Made by a program: the position numbers and the translations under genes
Notes under the pieces: generated by a model
Told to the model about the DNA's origin: nothing
Database searches by the model: none
Seen by the model: the letters and a program-made list of their open reading frames with translations, nothing else
Assembly: GCA_947311845.1 (NCBI GenBank)
Contig: CAMZMU010000055.1
Span: 22,562,465 to 22,626,464, forward strand
Direction of reading: 5' to 3'
Length of the DNA stretch: 64,000 bases
Source of the DNA: Poa pratensis
Lineage: Eukaryota; Streptophyta; Magnoliopsida; Poales; Poaceae
Part shown: one piece after another, positions 32,621 through 44,700 of the stretch
How the letters are laid out: each line of letters starts with the position of its first letter
How positions within the stretch are numbered: position 1 is the stretch's first letter

Positions 32621-35008
32621 TTAAACGATACCCATTGGTTCTTCAGGTTCTTCGATCCTTGCACCATGGGAGTCCTTCCTTTTCATTATAACTTTGCTTC
32701 TGTACAATGTTAATCTGGAAATCTGGATCATCCTTCTTCTGGGGGTCTTTGAACCACTTGGTCTTCTCTTAGGTGTCAGGCTACCAGTATGTCCACTGTT
32801 CTTCGCGGGTAGTGTCAGCGTACACTTCGTCTCCACAAAGATGACTGAAGTGACGGCGAGGATTCAAGGTAACAGGATGGTGTGCTCACAATTCCTATGA
32901 CTGCTGAAGGACGCACTGTCTGCATAAAATCCTCTAGCTCTGGGAAACAAGCATGGTCGGAGTATGGCAGAGTATAGGAATCCTTCCCAAATAGCTTCGG
33001 TGGTGACAAGGGATCATAGTCCATTTCTATTGTGCCTATGCACGACCCTTCCGCTATGCATCCGATAGACTTTGCTGGTGATTTACCACTTGACTTGGCC
33101 TTTCCTTCACTGCTTCTCCATAGCCAAGGGATGGCCGAAGGCATGATTCCTATAGTTGGACATACTGTGTTCAAAGCTTCAAGATTCTCAATTGTCAAAC
33201 TGTATCTTGGAACCGCACGGATCCTGGTCAAGCTGGTCTGAGTGGTGAAGATCTCCCGATTTTCATCAATGCCTAGAATGTGCATTGTCAGTAGGCGCTG
33301 GGGCCAGACCCAAATCTGACGAGGAAAGTGAGGGGGAAATACTTTAGCCTCCAGAAGATCAATGTGCAGTGTTTATAAAGCAAATACAATGGCGGTGTGT
33401 GTATCAAAGTTATGACAGCTAAACAGAATTTTAGACTAGATGGACTGAGTAGGGGTCAGAGCTTAACAGTGATTCTGAGAAAGTTTATGTTGAATAACAG
33501 AACGGCATTAGGAAAACAGATAATAGGCATGAGAGCTTAACACTGATACTGAAGCAAGTTCGTGTTGAATACTAGAGGTAGTATGTCAAGGAAAAGACTC
33601 TTCGCACCTTCGTTTGTAGTGCTCTGGATATATGAAGCAAAAGGTCTTCTTTTCCAAGAGTGGCAACACCAATAATAACTTCATGATCAGGATGAGCCCT
33701 AATAACATCAACAATCTGCACCAATTACTAAACAAAATTAATATATAACATCAAATGTAGCATGATGGATAACACAATGGTCACATACAGCAGATTCAGG
33801 ATAGAAACTTATGCATAGGCAACCTGCTTACAAGTAGTAAATGACATCTTATTTCAGGTAAATTATTTAGCACTAGGACACCAGTCTAACAGAGCATCCA
33901 CCCCATTTACAATAAAATAGGAAGTAGAACAGGCAGGACAGCTAATGCTGAACATGAGGAAGTACAATAGCTTGCCAACCAAATGCATGTCCAGTTAGTC
34001 TCTTGGCTCTTGGAGATGCAGCTGCAGAAAACAATGTATGTCACTGGTTTGTACCTTTCACCGTGACATTCAAATTTCTTATTGAAATTGTATGAGTTGC
34101 TTCATGTGAACTGTGAAGCGCTGAATCTACTGATGTATAAGCTGTAGAAATTAACTAGGGATATAATAGTTGAAACTGAAAACTAAGAATGGACACCGAA
34201 AACTGCATACAGAAGTGTATCTGCTCATTCTGGAGACTGCACTGCAAGAATGAGATCGGCCCCCTAAGGCATCGAATTGGTTTCCATATGGATCCACAAC
34301 AACAAATTTCGCTAGTAAGTTAAGGTAAGAGCGCAGTGCTCCCGAAGTCCCAAGAACATTTTCAGACTACCACCATTGCGCATATACTTCATTGGATCGA
34401 AGCAAACCTGACCTGTTCAGCGACGACGTGACGCGGAGGGAAGTTGAGCGAGGGGTGGCAGTAGGTGTTGTCCATGTAGAGCACATCCACGCTATCCCCT
34501 GCGAGCGCTTCCAGAAGCACCTTCTTCGCGGACCGCGCCTCCTCGCACCCCAGCTCCCACCGGAAATCCCCGGTGTACAGCCTGCATCCGAGGTCGCCGC
34601 GGAAGAAGAACATGAGCGAACCTACAACACACAGGACGCGCATGGACGGGGTCGGATCAGCAGATTTTACTGAGTAGAGGCGAGCGAAGTAGCGAGGGTT
34701 TGGTGCCTACCGGGGCAGTGGAGGGCGGGGATGGCGGTGACGCGGAGGGAGACGGTGCGGCCGGAGATGGGGGAGTAGAGGGAGAGGGAGGCGGAGGCGC
34801 CGGGGGCGATGGGGCGGAGGAGGGAGGCGTCGATCCCCGGGAAGCGGGTGGGGAGGAGGCGCGCCGTGACGGGGGAGCAGTAGAGCGGGCCGTGGCGCCA
34901 CCCGCCCGCCGCGCCGAGGCCGCCGGTGTGGTCCTGGTGGAGGTGCGTGAGGAAGTAGACCCGGCTGCCGCCGCTGAACTTGTCCACGGACACCAGCCCT
35001 TCGTCCAT
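32621..35008 (-). CDS. SNM1/DCLRE1-family metallo-beta-lactamase/beta-CASP nuclease (Apollo-like), four exons
   Basis: By family, a 5' exonuclease acting in DNA crosslink repair or at telomeres in the nucleus. Exons: 34711-35008, 34413-34621, 33608-33715 and 32621-33315. The start MDEGLVSVDKFSGGSRVYFL leads straight into the metal-binding motif THLHQDHTGGL. Exon 2 has FFFRGDLGCRLYTGDFRWE and DVLYMDNTYCHP, family signatures. Exon 3 has EVIIGVATLGKEDLLLHIS. Exon 4 has WVWPQRLLTMHILG, TRIRAVPRYSLTIENLE and the beta-CASP histidine region LPYSDHACFPELEDF. Near the C-terminus the frame is not continuous. The plausible HFSHLCGDEVYADT lies in a second frame (break near 32861-32868), and a basic tail (KRRPSGSKTPRRR) ending at 32621 lies in a third (break near 32820). 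If neither break is real, the protein ends at 32815. Confidence 0.85.
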
Positions 35009-35239
35009 GGCCGCTTCGCTGGATGCGCCGCCTCCGCCTCGCGGATTTGGGCGCTTTTCCGCCTTTTCGGGGTGGGGAGAGGGAGGAGAAGAGAGGTGAC
35101 GCGCGCCAAAATGAAAATGCTAACCCCGTGCGCCTCCAGGTTTTCATTTAGAAAATAAAATTTATGTGCTCCTAATTTTCGTAGGCATATTTGAAACAAC
35201 TCTTAATTCAAAATTTAACAGTTCTTAAAGGAAGTGGAA

Positions 35240-35610
35240 ATTCATTTTAGCTCCCGAGCTCCAATGTTCATAAGGTTTAGAAAAAACGAAACAAAAAATC
35301 TGGCATTTTGTCAATGATGTATCCTACAAATATGCAAAATATCGATTTTAAATACTTCATATTCTGAGCTACACAAAAATATAAAAAATCTTGTATATTT
35401 TTCGAGATTTTGAAAGTGTGTATATTTAGATCACACATTTGTCACTTTTGTGTAGTTCAGAATATGAAGTATTTCAAATCGATATTTGCATGTTTGTGGG
35501 ATACATCATTGACAACATGCAGGATTTTCTTTTAAACTTATAAATATGATTTTTTTTGAATTTTTTTAATAGAGGAAGCATTAGAGCCAAAAATCTCTAG
35601 TCGGAAATGC
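35240..35610. mobile_element. Foldback MITE upstream of the SNM1-like gene
   Basis: A large imperfect hairpin. GTCAATGATGTATCCTACAA, ATATCGATTT and AAATACTTCATATTCTGA on the left reappear inverted at 35460-35515. The arms continue outward to about 35245 (TTTAGCTCCCGAGCTC) and 35600 (AGAGCCAAAAATCTC), with divergence. Target duplication not resolved. Confidence 0.65.
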
Positions 35611-36460
35611 TCGTTCCTCGTTCTTCGGCTCCATTGTCCCTCTCGTGACCTCCTTCCACGCCACTCACCTCTTCTATCTATCTGCCCCTTTCTTCGGCTC
35701 CATTGTCCGGAGAGTATATGAACGGTATATATGTAGTAGTATATCTTATCATGAAATATTTCAGAATTTCCACAATTTTTAACCTATTATTTTGCCTAGT
35801 GCACTAGTATATCTCAAAGGTGCTAGTGCCCAGTAATTGGCAAAATACACCATGGAAGTATGTCAACATGGTATTTATTCTGACACAAACCCTGTCTGTC
35901 TTACAAACATGTGCAAGAAACTGCAGTGTCCATCCATGTACAAAGCCGAAATCTAGGGAAGAATACAATACACACTACATCGGGAAGCCTGGACTTACAA
36001 ATCAACAGAGATTCAGGCACCCAGCATAAACATACAGGAACAATTCAGTGTACTTGCAGTCGACAACATAAATATCTCGCAACGCAAACCAACGAAGAGA
36101 CTCCCGAGACCCGGGAGTCTGATACTAACTTGAAATGCAAAGCCTGGACTTGTGATATGCACTCATGACTCATGCAGTGGATACAGAAGTTGCGTCGCTC
36201 GGATACACATGGATCGCCTAGGTACAAGCCTCATGTTTTCCTTGAGCTCCAGTTGCATGCCATTGCCTCAGTTTTCTGCAGTGGAGCAAAAGGTGAGGAG
36301 TGAGATCCAGTAGCAACGTATGCTGGCAGGCCAACTTATCAAACAGGTTGGTAGCAAGTGATAAGGTTAAAGTATGAGTTTCAAATGAAAGGAGCTCAAA
36401 GCTCTTTATGATAAGAAACACCAACATATTCAAAGGACCCTTACTAAATGCACCAGTGTA
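35611..36460. other. Intergenic DNA
   Basis: No supported gene. Part could be the 3' end of the universal stress protein transcript if its intron spans the Harbinger element, but no splice site could be confirmed. Confidence 0.4.
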
Positions 36461-36472
36461 AGGGCATCCCGT

Positions 36473-36500
36473 CCCCCCCCCCCCCCCCCCCCCCCCCCCC
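36473..36500. repeat. 28-nt poly-C tract
   Basis: An uninterrupted run of 28 C at the left end of the Harbinger-type element; a second run of about 13 C lies near 36736-36748. May be a true slippage tract or an assembly artefact. Confidence 0.95.
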
Positions 36501-36760
36501 GGCAGCTTTTTTAGCGCCGGCGCGAAGGAAAATCTTCCGGTCGCCCCCCAAGAACCTCGATTAGCGCCGTTTTTAGCGCCGGCGAACCCAAGCCGAACCC
36601 AAGGGGGGCAAAAGGCGACGTGGGCCAACACTGTCGGCGAGGTAAGGCGATTTCTCTCCCTTTTTCCCTTTTCGCGCCAGCTCTCCCGCCATTTCGCCCC
36701 ACAAATCCCCTCTCCACCCGCAGCTCCCGCCATTCCCCCCCCCCCCCAGATCTTGCCGCC

Positions 36761-38714
36761 ATGCCGCCCAAGAAGTTCACCGGCCCCCGCAACGCCGCCG
36801 CCACGCTTGCCTCCTCTGCCGCCTCCGCCGTCGTTGTGAAGGAGAAGAAGAAGAGGAAGCCGAGGGAGCCGAAGAAGAAGCCGCCGGGCTGGACCAACGC
36901 CAGGTGGATGGCGCGCCGCAAGACCGAGAACGCCAGCCGCCGGGCGAGGGAGAAGGTGCAGCGCGCCAAGGAGGGTGGCGGCGAAGAAGAGGATGAAGAA
37001 GACGAAGAGTACGAGGAAGGGGAAGATGAGGAGGTGATGGAGGTGGATGCGCCGGCTCTGCCGCCCAAGGTGAGGATCGGCCTCCCACCTCATCCTCAGT
37101 TCGCCGGATAGGGCAGCTAAGCCAGCGTCGCCTCGCCGACGGGCTTCTCGCCGACGGGCTACTCGCTGTCACCGTCGCCGCGCTGGAGCGTGTCTCCCCA
37201 CTACTCCCATGCGTACGCCGACGGCGACCCGCACGGGGGCTTCAACCCCAACATCGCGTTCCTGCACGGCGCACCTCCGCCTCCACTCTATGTAGGGTCG
37301 CCGGGATACTCGAGCTCACCATCGCTTCGCCGCGCCCTCCCCTTCGCCCCGAGCCAGGACGCCCGCCTCCTGTTCGGCGGAATGCATGGCGACACCTTCT
37401 TGGACGAGCTCATCACCACCGACTCCATCGCTTCGGCCGCAGCCCCGGGGTTCTTCTCGCAAGGCGGCGATTCATCGCAGCACGCCGGCGGCTTTGGTGG
37501 CGAGCCAGGGACGCAGGAAACCGAGGACGCCGGCGGCTTTGGTGACGAGCCGGTGGAGGTGGTCGTCGGCGAAGGAGCAGCACCGGCCGCGGCCAAAAGC
37601 AAGGCGAAGAAGAAGGATCCCAAGGTGCCGAAGCCTCCCGCTGAGCCTCGCATCAAGTGGAGCCACAGGGAATATGTGCTCCTCGCTGAAGCCTGGATGA
37701 TGGTGAGCTTGGACCCGATCGTCGGCGCCAACCAGAACATGGACAACTACTGGAAGCGGGTCAAGACTTCGTACGATGAGCGTCGGATCGTCGATCCCGA
37801 GTACGCCACGACCGGTGAGCGCGGCGAGAAGGCCATGGCCAACCATTGGGCGGGTCATTCAACATGGTTGCAACAAATGGCATGGCATTCAAAAGGAAGT
37901 CCAGAATCGGCCGAAGAGCGGCGCCAACAACGAGATGGAGGTGAGCTCCTTTCGCCTTGGTTTCTCTCATCTATGTCAACTTGCTCATTTCGGCCCTTGT
38001 TTTGCCTTGTAGTTTGTCCGGATGTTCGAGATGTACCGCGACGACGAGAAGGCCGATTTCAAGTTCCTCCACGTCTTTACAAGGATCGAGGGGTGCGACA
38101 AGTGGAAGGAAGTTCGTCATGCTCTCCGGAAGGCCAAGGAGTACGCGCCGGTACCTGGAGCGGCAGATGGGCGCCCGGAAGGCCACAAGAAAGCCAAGGC
38201 GGCGAGGGACGCGGCGCCAGCTGCGGCGAAGCTGCAAGCGTCGATCGAGACATGCATCGCCGACGCTGCCACCCACGCCGCCAAGAGAGAGGAGAAGACC
38301 GAAGCAAGGTGGACGGCGCTCATGGCCAACCAGGGCATCAAGCTCGACCTGCTCAAGACCACCACCGCGGCGAAGAAGAGGAACAATGACCTCGCTTTCC
38401 TGATGGGAGGCGACCCGACGGCGATGGATCCCAAGGTCAGGGAGTGGTTCTTGGCGCAGCGTCACGCCATCCTCAGCCAGATTGCTCCGGCGACCCCGAC
38501 ACCTCCGTCGAGCGCCACCCCTTCGGCCACTATGAGCTCCACTCCTCCGGCCGATCCGAGCCCCGCCACTCCAACCGACACGAGCTCGGCCACGGACACT
38601 GCCACGCCGCCTCCGAGCACTGCGCCGGCCGCCACTCAGAGCTCTGCCCCTACTCCGACGATCACACCCATCGAGCTGGACGACGACGCCGAGGTGTCGC
38701 CGGTGACCGTCTGA
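36761..38714 (+). pseudogene. Harbinger ORF1-like protein with SANT/NAM-associated domain, disrupted
   Basis: In PIF/Harbinger elements ORF1 is the DNA-binding partner of the transposase; such proteins are often mis-annotated as glutathione S-transferase T3-like or NAM-associated. Start MPPKKFTGPRNAAATLASS; basic stretch EKKKRKPREPKKKPPGW; acidic run before 37070. Then a SANT-like domain with IKWSHREYVLLAEAWMMVSL, DPIVGANQNMDNYWKRVKTS. An intron 37941-38012 (GTGAGC..TTGTAG) joins to FVRMFEMYRDDEKADFKFLH. The C-terminus has a helical region (AKLQASIETCIADAATHAAK), a Ser/Thr/Pro-rich tail and a TGA at 38712. Two stops, TAG and TAA, three codons apart (37109-37111 and 37115-37120), interrupt the N-terminal part in frame. 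A frame change occurs at GGG 37852-37854. It is therefore broken as read. Confidence 0.7.
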
Positions 38715-38995
38715 TCTGCGCATTAGCATGCCGAATGTGGCACTACATCGCCGGACAATGGCTTGATTCGATCGCCGAACTGTGGCTTTTTTGTATGATC
38801 GCCCAACTGTGGCTTTGATCGCCGAACTCGGGCTTTTTTTGGGGCGGGAAACGAACTTTTAAATTATGTTGGTTTGTGTTAAACTTGGGGGCCGAAACGA
38901 GTGGAAACTCCAACCCCCCAGGCCAAAGTTTGCGCCGGCGCAAAGCCAAAAAGGCAACGGCCGAAGCCCTGGGGGCCGAACTGCTGGAGATGATA

Positions 38996-41953
38996 ATTGA
39001 ATATGACATGAAAGACAGACTAATGTTCACAAGGAGCAGATCGTCTTCTGACTGACAAACTTTACCCTCTAAGTATGTTGCCAAAACTATGGGCTTCTAA
39101 AGATCTTAGGTTCTAGTTAAAACTTGTTAGCACATCCTAGAATTTTTGCTGTTTATAGAATGAATTTCCTTCATAGAGCCTTATTGATTTAATAACACTA
39201 GCATAATTTGCTGCAACCAAGTGTGGCATGCTAGATGCTACACACCGCTAATGCCAGAGATTATTGTACTTGCCAACCCACAATGGTAAGTGAATTTTGT
39301 TGGCAACTGTTGCAAACTATAGTGGCCAAAAAGTGTGGACAGACCCTGGTACCATGTCATTTGTTCCAACAACTGAATGTGTATATTGAAAACCAACACA
39401 CAAAGGACAATGTTCAATAAAAAATCTGATGATGATGAAGTGTGGTGCGAAGCAAAAACTGAGAGAACAGTAGTTGAGAAAGATCATATGTAATGCAGCA
39501 AGGGGAAAGTAGTATGAGATACGAATGAAAGTAACAGATGCCCAAACGGCAATCAAGAATGGGTGATCCTATCCCTTTGTGACATAAGAGAAAAGGAAGA
39601 GGGAAATGCACTAATGATCCGTCCATTTCACTTTATAAAGGTGTATAGTTTATCAATCTTGCTTCACAATATATAAGGCATGCACTTCAATTTGCCAAGG
39701 AACGTTCATGGCCCTTATTTATTACATCTTCTCTATTTCATCTACAAGTAACACTATGAGTACCTATTTATGTATCTTAGGTGTCTAAGCAAGGATAGCA
39801 ATAGCATGATCAGTTTCTATTGTCCTCTTGACTTTATGAACTTCTTAATTCTACTATAATTATGCATAATACTTTGAAATGGATAGAGTACTAAGAAATA
39901 AATAGGTCAGCTAACATTGCATCAGAACTGGAAACAATTAGAGCAGGAGAAAGTATAGATATATTAACACGGGACAAATATCGTTCAAAAGCATGAGTTC
40001 ATTCTAAATATAGCGGCCCTACAAGAAACCTTCCAGACAGGAACAACTCTTATATGAAAAATGAATTCCATGAAGGTGATAAGCTTACAATAATGTTTTA
40101 AAGTGAGACAGACTAACATTTTTAAAAGAGATACTACTTTTAACACTTTTTTTTGCATAATTTCAAAGTAACTTTATAGAACTTTTAACCACATCCAAAT
40201 AACATATGATGCTAAAAATGTCCCAAGATGCAAAATTATCCTGATATTAAGCATTGATTTTGGTAAATATAAGCATATACTATTTGAATTTAGCACTGAT
40301 AAGGAACTTCTGAATATAATGGCACCATGCTTTAAATAAGTTAAATAAGCTTTCACATATGAGTAACTCCCATATTAAATCGGAGAAAATCCAACTAATT
40401 ACATATGTACACAATACAAATATTTTTCAATGAAGAATATCAGGTATTAAAACTGTTACGGCTGCATAAGAAATACTACTAAAACCTAAATTTTTGTACT
40501 TTCAGATTCAGTTACGCTATAGAACATATGACCAGCGGACAAAACGACACATAAAATGAAAGTCTCATATGTAAATATTTCACCATAATACAAATATTGA
40601 CACTACAACTTCATTTAATTGCATCCTATTTTTGCTTAATAACCAGCTAATTTCTGTGAATGCACTATTTATCTCATATGCTAACTCTAGACAGCTACTG
40701 ATGACAAATTGAGCAAAAGTTCCTCATTGCCCAATGTTTCTGCACCATGTAAAACGTCAATAAATACTCCCCTTGTACAATTGCTTGCACAAGCATAAAA
40801 ACTGAAATGTACCAACTCTGTGCCATGTCGTTCAGGACATTAACACAGTCCAATATTTTGGCCATTGATTTCTTTGAAAATAATTGTTTTACGGAAGTAT
40901 GCATAAAAACTGAATGCCCTATTTATCTCATATATATTACGGAAGTATTTGACAATGTATCTGCTAGCATCAACTTGATGTTGCCAATGTTGGTAAAAAA
41001 ATTTCTACATTGAAAAAAATGTTTAATGCCACAGATTCTAAAATCAAATGTATATTAACACGGCGGGAATACGAAACAACTATAGACAGCATCAACTATA
41101 GACACGGCGGGAACACCCTGAGGAGGATGCGGCTATCCACGTAGTAATGTAATGTTAGTCTGCCGTCTGGTTTGTAATGAGCTTGCCTCCAGGGGTGCTA
41201 GTAGTGCTGTCGTTAGGACTAAGTGGTAGGGGAGGTTGCTTTTGAGAAGTGGCTGTCGCCATGAGCAGTGCTGGGGTGAGTGCCCAGGCTGGAGAAACTG
41301 CTGGTATGTAATAGCAGTAGATTTACTTTTGCTACCTGTAGTCTAGGGCTTAAAAAGACTGCGCTGAGACGCTGGTTCGAGATGCTTGATGGGGTTTCAT
41401 TTTGATTAATGGAGCCGGGGAGGAGTCCCTGATTTTCTAAAACAAATATGGCTGAAGTGCGTGGCAGCATAGGAATTTGATTCACGTCTATTTAATTTTC
41501 TGACAACTGAGAAATCCATAGTTTCATATTGCTACGTGTCCCTCTCAAATCTCAATACAGTTTATTTTTCATACGCGACTATAAGAGCACTGGGAAACCT
41601 CTAGTGGTAAGAGAGTATCAGCAACACTACCATTTACACTTTTCCTACAACAGCTCAGAGCAGTTATGCAATTTAATTGATTCAGCAATAACTACAGTAG
41701 CTAGTCAAAACATGATCAAACCTGAGTCAACAAGAGTAGGACATCAAGCTTTTTGGCACCATTACAATTTTCGACAAAAGATTGGAGTTCTATGCACAGA
41801 CTGATGAAATAGGTATTAATTAAGGCATGTTATGTTTTGTGGCAATTATATCTGTAGTAAACCACTTCATCAAACGCAATCATGGAGAACTAATCAATCA
41901 GCATATAACAAGTAAAAACCGTGGAGTTGAGCAAAGCAAGAGGGGAAACAAAC
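38996..41953. other. AT-rich DNA without recognised genes
   Basis: Nearly 3 kb with only short ORFs lacking domains. If the universal stress protein has a distant last exon, this is its intron. A possible retroposon tail at 41150-41445 is listed separately. Confidence 0.5.
41150..41445 (+). mobile_element. Possible LINE/SINE 3' end
   Basis: A GC-richer island ending GGTTTCATTTTGATTAATGG, AGCCGGGGAGGAGTCCC and a short A-rich end resembles the hairpin-plus-tail 3' ends of grass non-LTR elements. No duplication found. Confidence 0.3.
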
Positions 41954-42744
41954 CTTTGTGTGCGTCAGGCGCATCATGATACACGGGCTCATCCTCAGGC
42001 ACGGTGTGCAGCTCATCTGTCGCTGTCGCTGCCGCTGCTGCCTCCCAGGCGATACCTGCAGGATCATCCGGGAAGCGAACCACCACAACCGGGCAGACAC
42101 AGTGATGCACGCAGTAATCGCTCACACTCCCGAGCCTCCCCTTGCCGCCCTTGCGCGAGGCGCCAAATCCGCGGCTGCCCATGATCATGGCAGACAGGCC
42201 GAGGCGCTCGGCCTCGAGGCAGAGGCGCTCCTTCATGTCGTGGTCCTTGACGACGTGGATCTTGAAGGGGATCTGCGCGGCGACGAGCGGCTGCGCCAGG
42301 TCCTCCGACTTGGTGGAGGTGAAGGCGTCGAAGTCCTCCTCCCGCTTCTTCTGGACTTCCTCGGAGGAGGCGGCGGGCTCGGTGGAAGGGGGCGCGTCGG
42401 CGGAGTCGTCGTCGTCGGTGGCGACGGAGACGGGGATGGAGCCCCAGTCGGCGCCGTAGAGGACGGAGGTGGGCGCACGTGGAGGAGGAGCACGGCGTCC
42501 CCGGGCGGAGGTAGTTCTGCACGGCCCAGCGCACGGCGTAGGCGGACTCGTCGGAGAGGTCGACGGCGATGCCGATGCGGCGCTGCGAGGAGGGGCTGGC
42601 GCTGCCGGCGAGCGAGGAGAAGAAGTAGCGCGGGGAGGAGGGGTGGATCGCGGCCGCCGCCTGCGCCGCCGCGAGCCGCACCGGCGGCAGCGCCGGGGAC
42701 GGCATCTCGCCGCCGCCGGCCGACGGGGAGGAGTTAGCCGCCAT
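41954..42744 (-). CDS. Universal stress protein, PHOS32-like, last exon not identified
   Basis: A USP-fold, ATP-binding protein with a likely plastid or cytosolic stress-signalling role. ATG at 42744 (MAANSSPSAGGGEMPSPALP); the exon ends in phase 1 at 41954 before GTTTGT. The USP domain begins RRIGIAVDLSDESAYAVRWA. The ATP-binding loop is MGSRGFGASRKGGKGRLGSV (G-x2-G-x9-G-S pattern), followed by CVCPVVVVRFPDD. A low-complexity Asp/Ser linker precedes it. The exon reads in three frames: NYLRPG, then LLLHVRP, then SVLYGADWGSIPVSVA. The breaks fall in the CCCC run at 42499-42502 and the GGG run at 42471-42473, each needing one more base. Two breaks 30 bp apart in an otherwise conserved domain suggest sequence error. 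The short C-terminal exon was not found. Confidence 0.88.
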
Positions 42745-43390
42745 GATGGGAATCTCCTGACTCCTGAGCTAGGGGTTTTGCGCGAATTCTCGGAGTTTAT
42801 TCGGGGATTCTCCCGGTGGTGGTTTGATCGGAGGCGAGGTGATGGTGATGGTGGATTTAGGGTTTGAAATGGAGGGGAGAATCGAGAGAGTGAACCGAGA
42901 ACCTCTTCGCCTTTTCTCCTCCTTGGCGACTGGGAGCTCTGTGAATGATTTGGGGAAGGAACAGGCGGACTGCGGACTGCCTTGTCGTACGCGTACACGT
43001 AGCGCTTGCCCCAATGGTGTCGCTTTTTTGTTTCACTTTTCTTAATCCTTGTCGTGCTCCTCCTAATCTTCCATTTTTTTTTTGGAACAACTAATCTTCC
43101 ATCTGGAATTCTGGATGGTGCTCGTCACGATTGGCCTACCAATATACCATTGACCATCGTCCTTCCCAAACCCGTTTGCTTATATTGGCCTAAACCACCA
43201 CAAAGCCTTGCACTCCACTCCTACTTGGGAGTATATGCTCCCAAGTTGCAGTTTTGATTTTTGAGAGCTGCCAACTTGCAATTTTATTACAGGCCTCCAA
43301 GGCCCGTTATATTGATATAGCAACCAGGCACAACAACAAACACACGTCCAAAAAAAAAATGGAGAAAGGGGTGGATTGACTAAGGGCACC
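42745..43390. other. 5' region of the universal stress protein gene
   Basis: Leader and promoter region. No TATA box was chosen with confidence. No separate gene seen. Confidence 0.5.
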
Positions 43391-44700
43391 TCCAACGGCT
43401 CTCCGCAAATGGACGGATCGTGTCCATTTTGTTCGAACAGACAAGAGACTAGTTTCGACGAGAGTCTGGATACGAAAGAAATGTTGGGACATCATCAAAC
43501 AGATGCCCAAAAAAAAGAAAAAAAATAAACAAAATGGAGACAGAGGCGTATTGAATAAGCAAAAATGACCCGCAACCGCTGCGCCATCCATAGAAGTACC
43601 ACTACGCTCCTAGCACCGAATTGTCGAGTACCAAGCAAGCAAAAATGACCCGCAACCGCTACGCCCTCCGAAGAAGTACCACCACCCTCCTATCACTGAA
43701 TTGTCGAGTACCAAACAACACCTTCAAAAAGGAAAGCGACTGCTGCCCGAACCAATGCACTAAACCTAGGGTTTTCCCCCGGCACACAAAGTAAAGTGGA
43801 CGAAGGGTAGCCACGACACCCTCCAGGAAGGGGAAATGCCACCCGAAAGTGGCACCGCGTCGGTGTCGGGCGAGCCGATAATTATTTCTCCCAAAAATAC
43901 CATATCCACATCCCCGGGCGATCTGTAGCACAAGAGCCCGGCAAGGACGAGGCCTCGACACCACCAGACTCGTCGCCCACCAACATGCGCCACTACGGTC
44001 ACAAAACCACCATCATCGTCTCACCGAAGCTACTGTCGTGAGGTCTGCACGACAGAGGCGAGGAGTAGCTTGAGCCAAGGTCAGCAGTACCGCCACCACG
44101 CGGGAGGGAACTACCTCCACTGGTAGTCGACCGGACGCGACTACGGAGCACAACAGTCCCCGTTAGGTCCGGGCGGGCCCGTAAAGCCCGTCGCCACACT
44201 GCAATAGGCCGGGCGCTGTCACGGCTGCACCCTTACACAATCTAAACTACAACCATCTACAAAGCGTGTCGCCGGACAGGCCCGCCCACCCCGACCGAGA
44301 TGGGACCCGAAGGGCCCAGATCTGGGCCAAGGGGCACAGCCGGCCGACCCGCTGCACGCCGCCGTCCAGCACTGCTGCTCCGCCCCGCTGCACCACGCGA
44401 GCTTCGCCGCCACGCCAACACCCGACCTACGCCGGACTACCGTCGTCCTGGGAGCACCGTCGCTGGGAGGGGAGGAGCCCCTTCTCCGCCTCCAATCGAC
44501 ACGGGGAAGAGCAGGCCGTCGTTGCCCGTGCCACCGGGGCTTCGCCCGGCGGCCCGTGCGGCGGTGGCGACGGGGGAGAGGGACGGCGCGGCGCCGCCTC
44601 AGGGGGTGACGGGCGCGCCGGAGGAGGAGAGCAAGGGAAAAAATCAATAGGGGGTCTGCATTTTTATTTGCTCAGAAGCTACCTAGATTGCCTGACACTC
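43391..44700. repeat. GC-rich repetitive region, probably retroelement-derived
   Basis: Contains the 80-bp tandem pair listed below and long stretches open on both strands without domains, such as CAACACCTTCAAAAAGGAAA near 43718. The composition is like grass LINE or gypsy leader DNA, but no RT or integrase motif is visible. Confidence 0.35.
43559..43718. repeat. 80-bp tandem duplication
   Basis: GCAAAAATGACCCGCAACCG starts at 43559 and again at 43639. The following ~60 bp, ending ATTGTCGAGTACCAA, are repeated with a few substitutions. Confidence 0.9.

Larger units (their letters stand above)
36461..38995 (+). mobile_element. PIF/Harbinger-type element carrying an ORF1-like gene, boundaries approximate
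   Basis: The outer sequences TAAGGGCATCCCG (left) and CTGCTGGAGATGATAA (right; inverted CATCTCCAGCAG) resemble the GGGCATCTCCAGCAG termini of grass Harbinger elements. Inside, both ends share inverted GCGCCGGCG and CCGAA-rich blocks (36505-36640 and 38880-38990). The coding content is an ORF1-type (SANT/NAM-associated) gene; no DDE transposase is present. The left end is obscured by a 28-nt poly-C run. Confidence 0.6.

Noticed and set aside
42469..42867. Plus-strand ORFs opposite the universal stress protein gene
   Set aside because: Antisense shadows of a conserved GC-rich coding exon.
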